A DNA stretch of 64,000 bases from Lysobacter sp. ISL-50 (GTDB lineage Bacteria; Pseudomonadota; Gammaproteobacteria; Xanthomonadales; Xanthomonadaceae), in the NCBI RefSeq assembly GCF_018612875.1, contig NZ_JAGGRI010000002.1:62001-126000 (forward strand), in the 5' to 3' direction. Shown piece after piece: positions 62,202 to 64,000 of the stretch; within the stretch, counting starts at the first letter, position 1; every line of letters begins with the position of its first letter. The notes below the pieces were generated by a model, which did no database searches, was not told the DNA's origin, and saw only the letters and a program-made list of their open reading frames with translations. A program made the position numbers and the translations under genes.

Positions 62202-64000
62202 ATGAAACGCGCGAGCCTCGCATGGACCCTGGGCTGCGGCCTGGCCGCCTTCGCCGCCGCCGCCGATGCGCAGCGCGCCGGCGACAACGCCGTGACCGCG
62301 GCCGAGGACGCGTTCGGCGCGACCTTGGGCAATGAAACCATCGGCCTGTACAGCAGCAAGCAAGTACGCGGCTTCTCGCCGGTGGACGCCGGCAATGTGC
62401 GCATGGACGGCATCTACTTCGATCGCCAGGGCACGGTGCCGCCGGCCCTGGTCGAAGGCTCGACCATCCGCGTCGGCCTGTCGGCGCTGAATTATCCGTT
62501 CCCGGCGCCGACCGGCATCGTCGATTACCGCCTGAAGAAAGCCGGCGACGAGCGCGTGCTGAGCCTGCTCGGCGCGATCAACGCCTACGGCGCGCCGGCC
62601 TTGGAGTTCGACGCCAAGCTGCCGATCGTGGACGGCCGCTTCGGCATCGCCGCCAACATCGCCGTGGCGCGCGAGGAGTATTACGACGGCGCCGACGCGC
62701 GCTATGTCCGCGCCGGATTCGTGCCGCGCTGGCGGCCGACGGAGAACATCGAGATCCTGCCGTTCTGGAGCATCTCGCGCGGCCGCGACGAAGAAGTCGC
62801 GCCGACCATCATCACCGCCGGGCCGTACCGGCCGCCCCGAATCCAGCGTCGCCGTCATTTCGGCCAGGCGTGGTCGGACAACGAATACGACAGCCGCAAC
62901 TACGGCGTGCTCGGCAAGGCCCGGCTGGGCGGCGACTGGGCGCTGGCCGGCGGCGTGTTCCGTTCGATCAACAACCAGCCCAGCGGTTTCGCCGAGTTGT
63001 TCACCGACACCCGCGCGGACGGCATGACGCGGGAGAAAGTCATCGCCGATCCGCGCCAGCGCTACGCCTCCACCAGCGGCGAGCTGCGGCTGAGCCGCAG
63101 CTTCCGCGAAGGCCCGCGCCTGCATGTGCTGCAAGTGGCCGTGCGCGGACGCGGGCTGGACAGCGAGTACGGCGGTTCGGCGGCGGCGATCGATTACGGC
63201 TGGCGGCCTCTGGGCGAACCGCGGCCGGTGCCGCCGCCGTCGTCGTTCGACTTCGGCCCGCGCACCCGCGATCACGTCGAGCAATGGACCGGCGGCCTGG
63301 CGTATGAAGGGCGCTGGCGCGATGTCGGCGAGCTGAGCCTGGGCATCCAGCGCAGCCGCTATCGCAAGCACGTGGACCAACCGGGCCTGGCGCGCACGAG
63401 CAGTCGCGACGATCCGTGGCTGCCCAACGCCACCGCCTCGGTGTATCTGAGCAAGACGCTGGCGCTGTACGCCGGCCACACCCGCGGGCTGGAGGAAACC
63501 GGGATCGCGCCGGACGATGCCGCCAACCGCAATCAGGCGCTGCCGGCGATCCGCACCCGCCAGACCGATGCCGGCGTGCGCTGGTCGCTGAGCCAGGACC
63601 TGAAACTGGTCGCCGGCGCTTTCGACGTGCGCAAGCCGTACTTCACCACCGACGAGCGCAACGTCTATGGCGCGATCGGCGAAGTGCGCCATCGCGGCGT
63701 CGAACTGAGCCTGAGCGGCAAGCCGGCCGAGCACTGGAGCCTGGTCGCCGGCGCGGTGCTGATGCATCCGCGGGTCAGCGGCGAAGCGGTGCAGCTGGGC
63801 CGCGTCGGCGATCGCCCGATCGGCCAGACCGAGCGCGTATTGCGCAGCGATGTCGAATACCGGCCGCCGCTGCTGCCGGGCTGGTCGTTCGATGTGTCGA
63901 TGAGCCATTACGGCGAACGCGTCGCCTCGCGCGACGGCTTCAACCGCGTTCCGGCCTACACGCTGGTGGATGTCGGCGCGCGCTATCGCTTCAAGCTCGG
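62202..64000 (+). CDS. TonB-dependent receptor, second in the operon (3' end outside window)
   Basis: The frame stays open to the window edge, about 600 codons. The signal peptide ends near residue 23 (LGCGLAAFAAAADA). The plug-like start LGNETIGLYSSKQVRGFSPVDAGNVRMDGIYFDRQG and later barrel strands with alternating aromatic and charged residues identify a TonB-type receptor. It differs greatly in sequence from the first receptor in this operon. Together the five genes form a complete outer-to-inner membrane route. Confidence 0.8.
   Translation, partial: MKRASLAWTLGCGLAAFAAAADAQRAGDNAVTAAEDAFGATLGNETIGLYSSKQVRGFSPVDAGNVRMDGIYFDRQGTVPPALVEGSTIRVGLSALNYPFPAPTGIVDYRLKKAGDERVLSLLGAINAYGAPALEFDAKLPIVDGRFGIAANIAVAREEYYDGADARYVRAGFVPRWRPTENIEILPFWSISRGRDEEVAPTIITAGPYRPPRIQRRRHFGQAWSDNEYDSRNYGVLGKARLGGDWALAGGVFRSINNQPSGFAELFTDTRADGMTREKVIADPRQRYASTSGELRLSRSFREGPRLHVLQVAVRGRGLDSEYGGSAAAIDYGWRPLGEPRPVPPPSSFDFGPRTRDHVEQWTGGLAYEGRWRDVGELSLGIQRSRYRKHVDQPGLARTSSRDDPWLPNATASVYLSKTLALYAGHTRGLEETGIAPDDAANRNQALPAIRTRQTDAGVRWSLSQDLKLVAGAFDVRKPYFTTDERNVYGAIGEVRHRGVELSLSGKPAEHWSLVAGAVLMHPRVSGEAVQLGRVGDRPIGQTERVLRSDVEYRPPLLPGWSFDVSMSHYGERVASRDGFNRVPAYTLVDVGARYRFKL

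Noticed and set aside
60465-63908. Very long open frame (over 1,100 codons) antisense to the ABC permease and second TonB receptor genes
   Set aside because: It mirrors the codon bias of the plus-strand genes, is rich in Arg, His, Ala and Gln, and shows no domain. The plus-strand genes have clear motifs and overlap junctions.
1-64000. tRNA, rRNA, insertion sequences or prophage
   Set aside because: No cloverleaf, rRNA segment, transposase or phage structural gene was recognised on reading both strands.

Overview
The window looks like chromosome of a Lysobacter-like member of the Xanthomonadaceae. Evidence: very high GC with strong third-position GC bias, an Ax21-type outer membrane protein, large TonB receptors, a pectin locus with TRAP transport, and a glutamine-tailed XVIPCD-type protein typical of the Xanthomonadales antibacterial type IV secretion system. 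This is inferred from gene content; no rRNA or tRNA gene is visible.

Region 1 (1-11.4 kb) is a galactoside/galactose block. A plus-strand run with mostly 4-base ATGA overlaps encodes the end of a beta-galactosidase, an SDR sugar dehydrogenase, DgoA, DgoD, an SMP-30 lactonase and DgoK. An SGLT-type Na+/sugar symporter, a 67-codon GH27 remnant and an aldose 1-epimerase follow. A convergent exported GH36 alpha-galactosidase and a GntR/FadR-type regulator complete it. Together these fit the De Ley-Doudoroff (galactonate) route rather than the Leloir pathway. Two matching candidate GntR operators sit upstream of the alpha-galactosidase and of gntR.

Region 2 (11.4-29.4 kb) is a pectin utilisation locus: pectate lyases (PL1, PL3 and a second PL1-like enzyme), a carboxylesterase, a rhamnogalacturonan-acetylesterase-like SGNH hydrolase, a large TonB receptor, a three-gene TRAP transporter, kduI-kduD plus an exported cupin, and two LacI-family paralogs. 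A shared operator with core ACCGGTGTCAT recurs upstream of lacI-1, kduI, the TRAP/lyase divergent promoter and (one mismatch) the TonB receptor gene. The region also holds an internally deleted hydratase pseudogene.

Region 3 (29.6-44.5 kb) is mixed: a compact arsR/arsH-arsC locus without an efflux pump, ntrB-ntrC with an NtrC box touching the ntrB start codon, sodC, a GNAT acetyltransferase, several conserved hypotheticals, a FadI-type thiolase, a sulfatase, a 202-bp MITE-like element, an exported alpha/beta hydrolase and a headless Xre gene.

Region 4 (44.5-56 kb) is mostly housekeeping: hemD-hemX-hemY, a thioesterase, lipoproteins, a rhodanese, secB and gpsA. It also contains a candidate type IV secretion effector/immunity pair (51.7-53.0 kb), an Ax21-like porin, a 2OG-Fe(II) oxygenase and a peptidoglycan-binding cysteine hydrolase-like protein without a signal peptide.

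Region 5 (56.1-64 kb) starts with a near-consensus Zur box. It drives a tightly overlapped operon of a TonB receptor, an ABC ATPase, two ABC-2/DUF3526-type permeases and a second TonB receptor cut by the window end. This is probably a zinc-starvation-induced system whose substrate is unknown.
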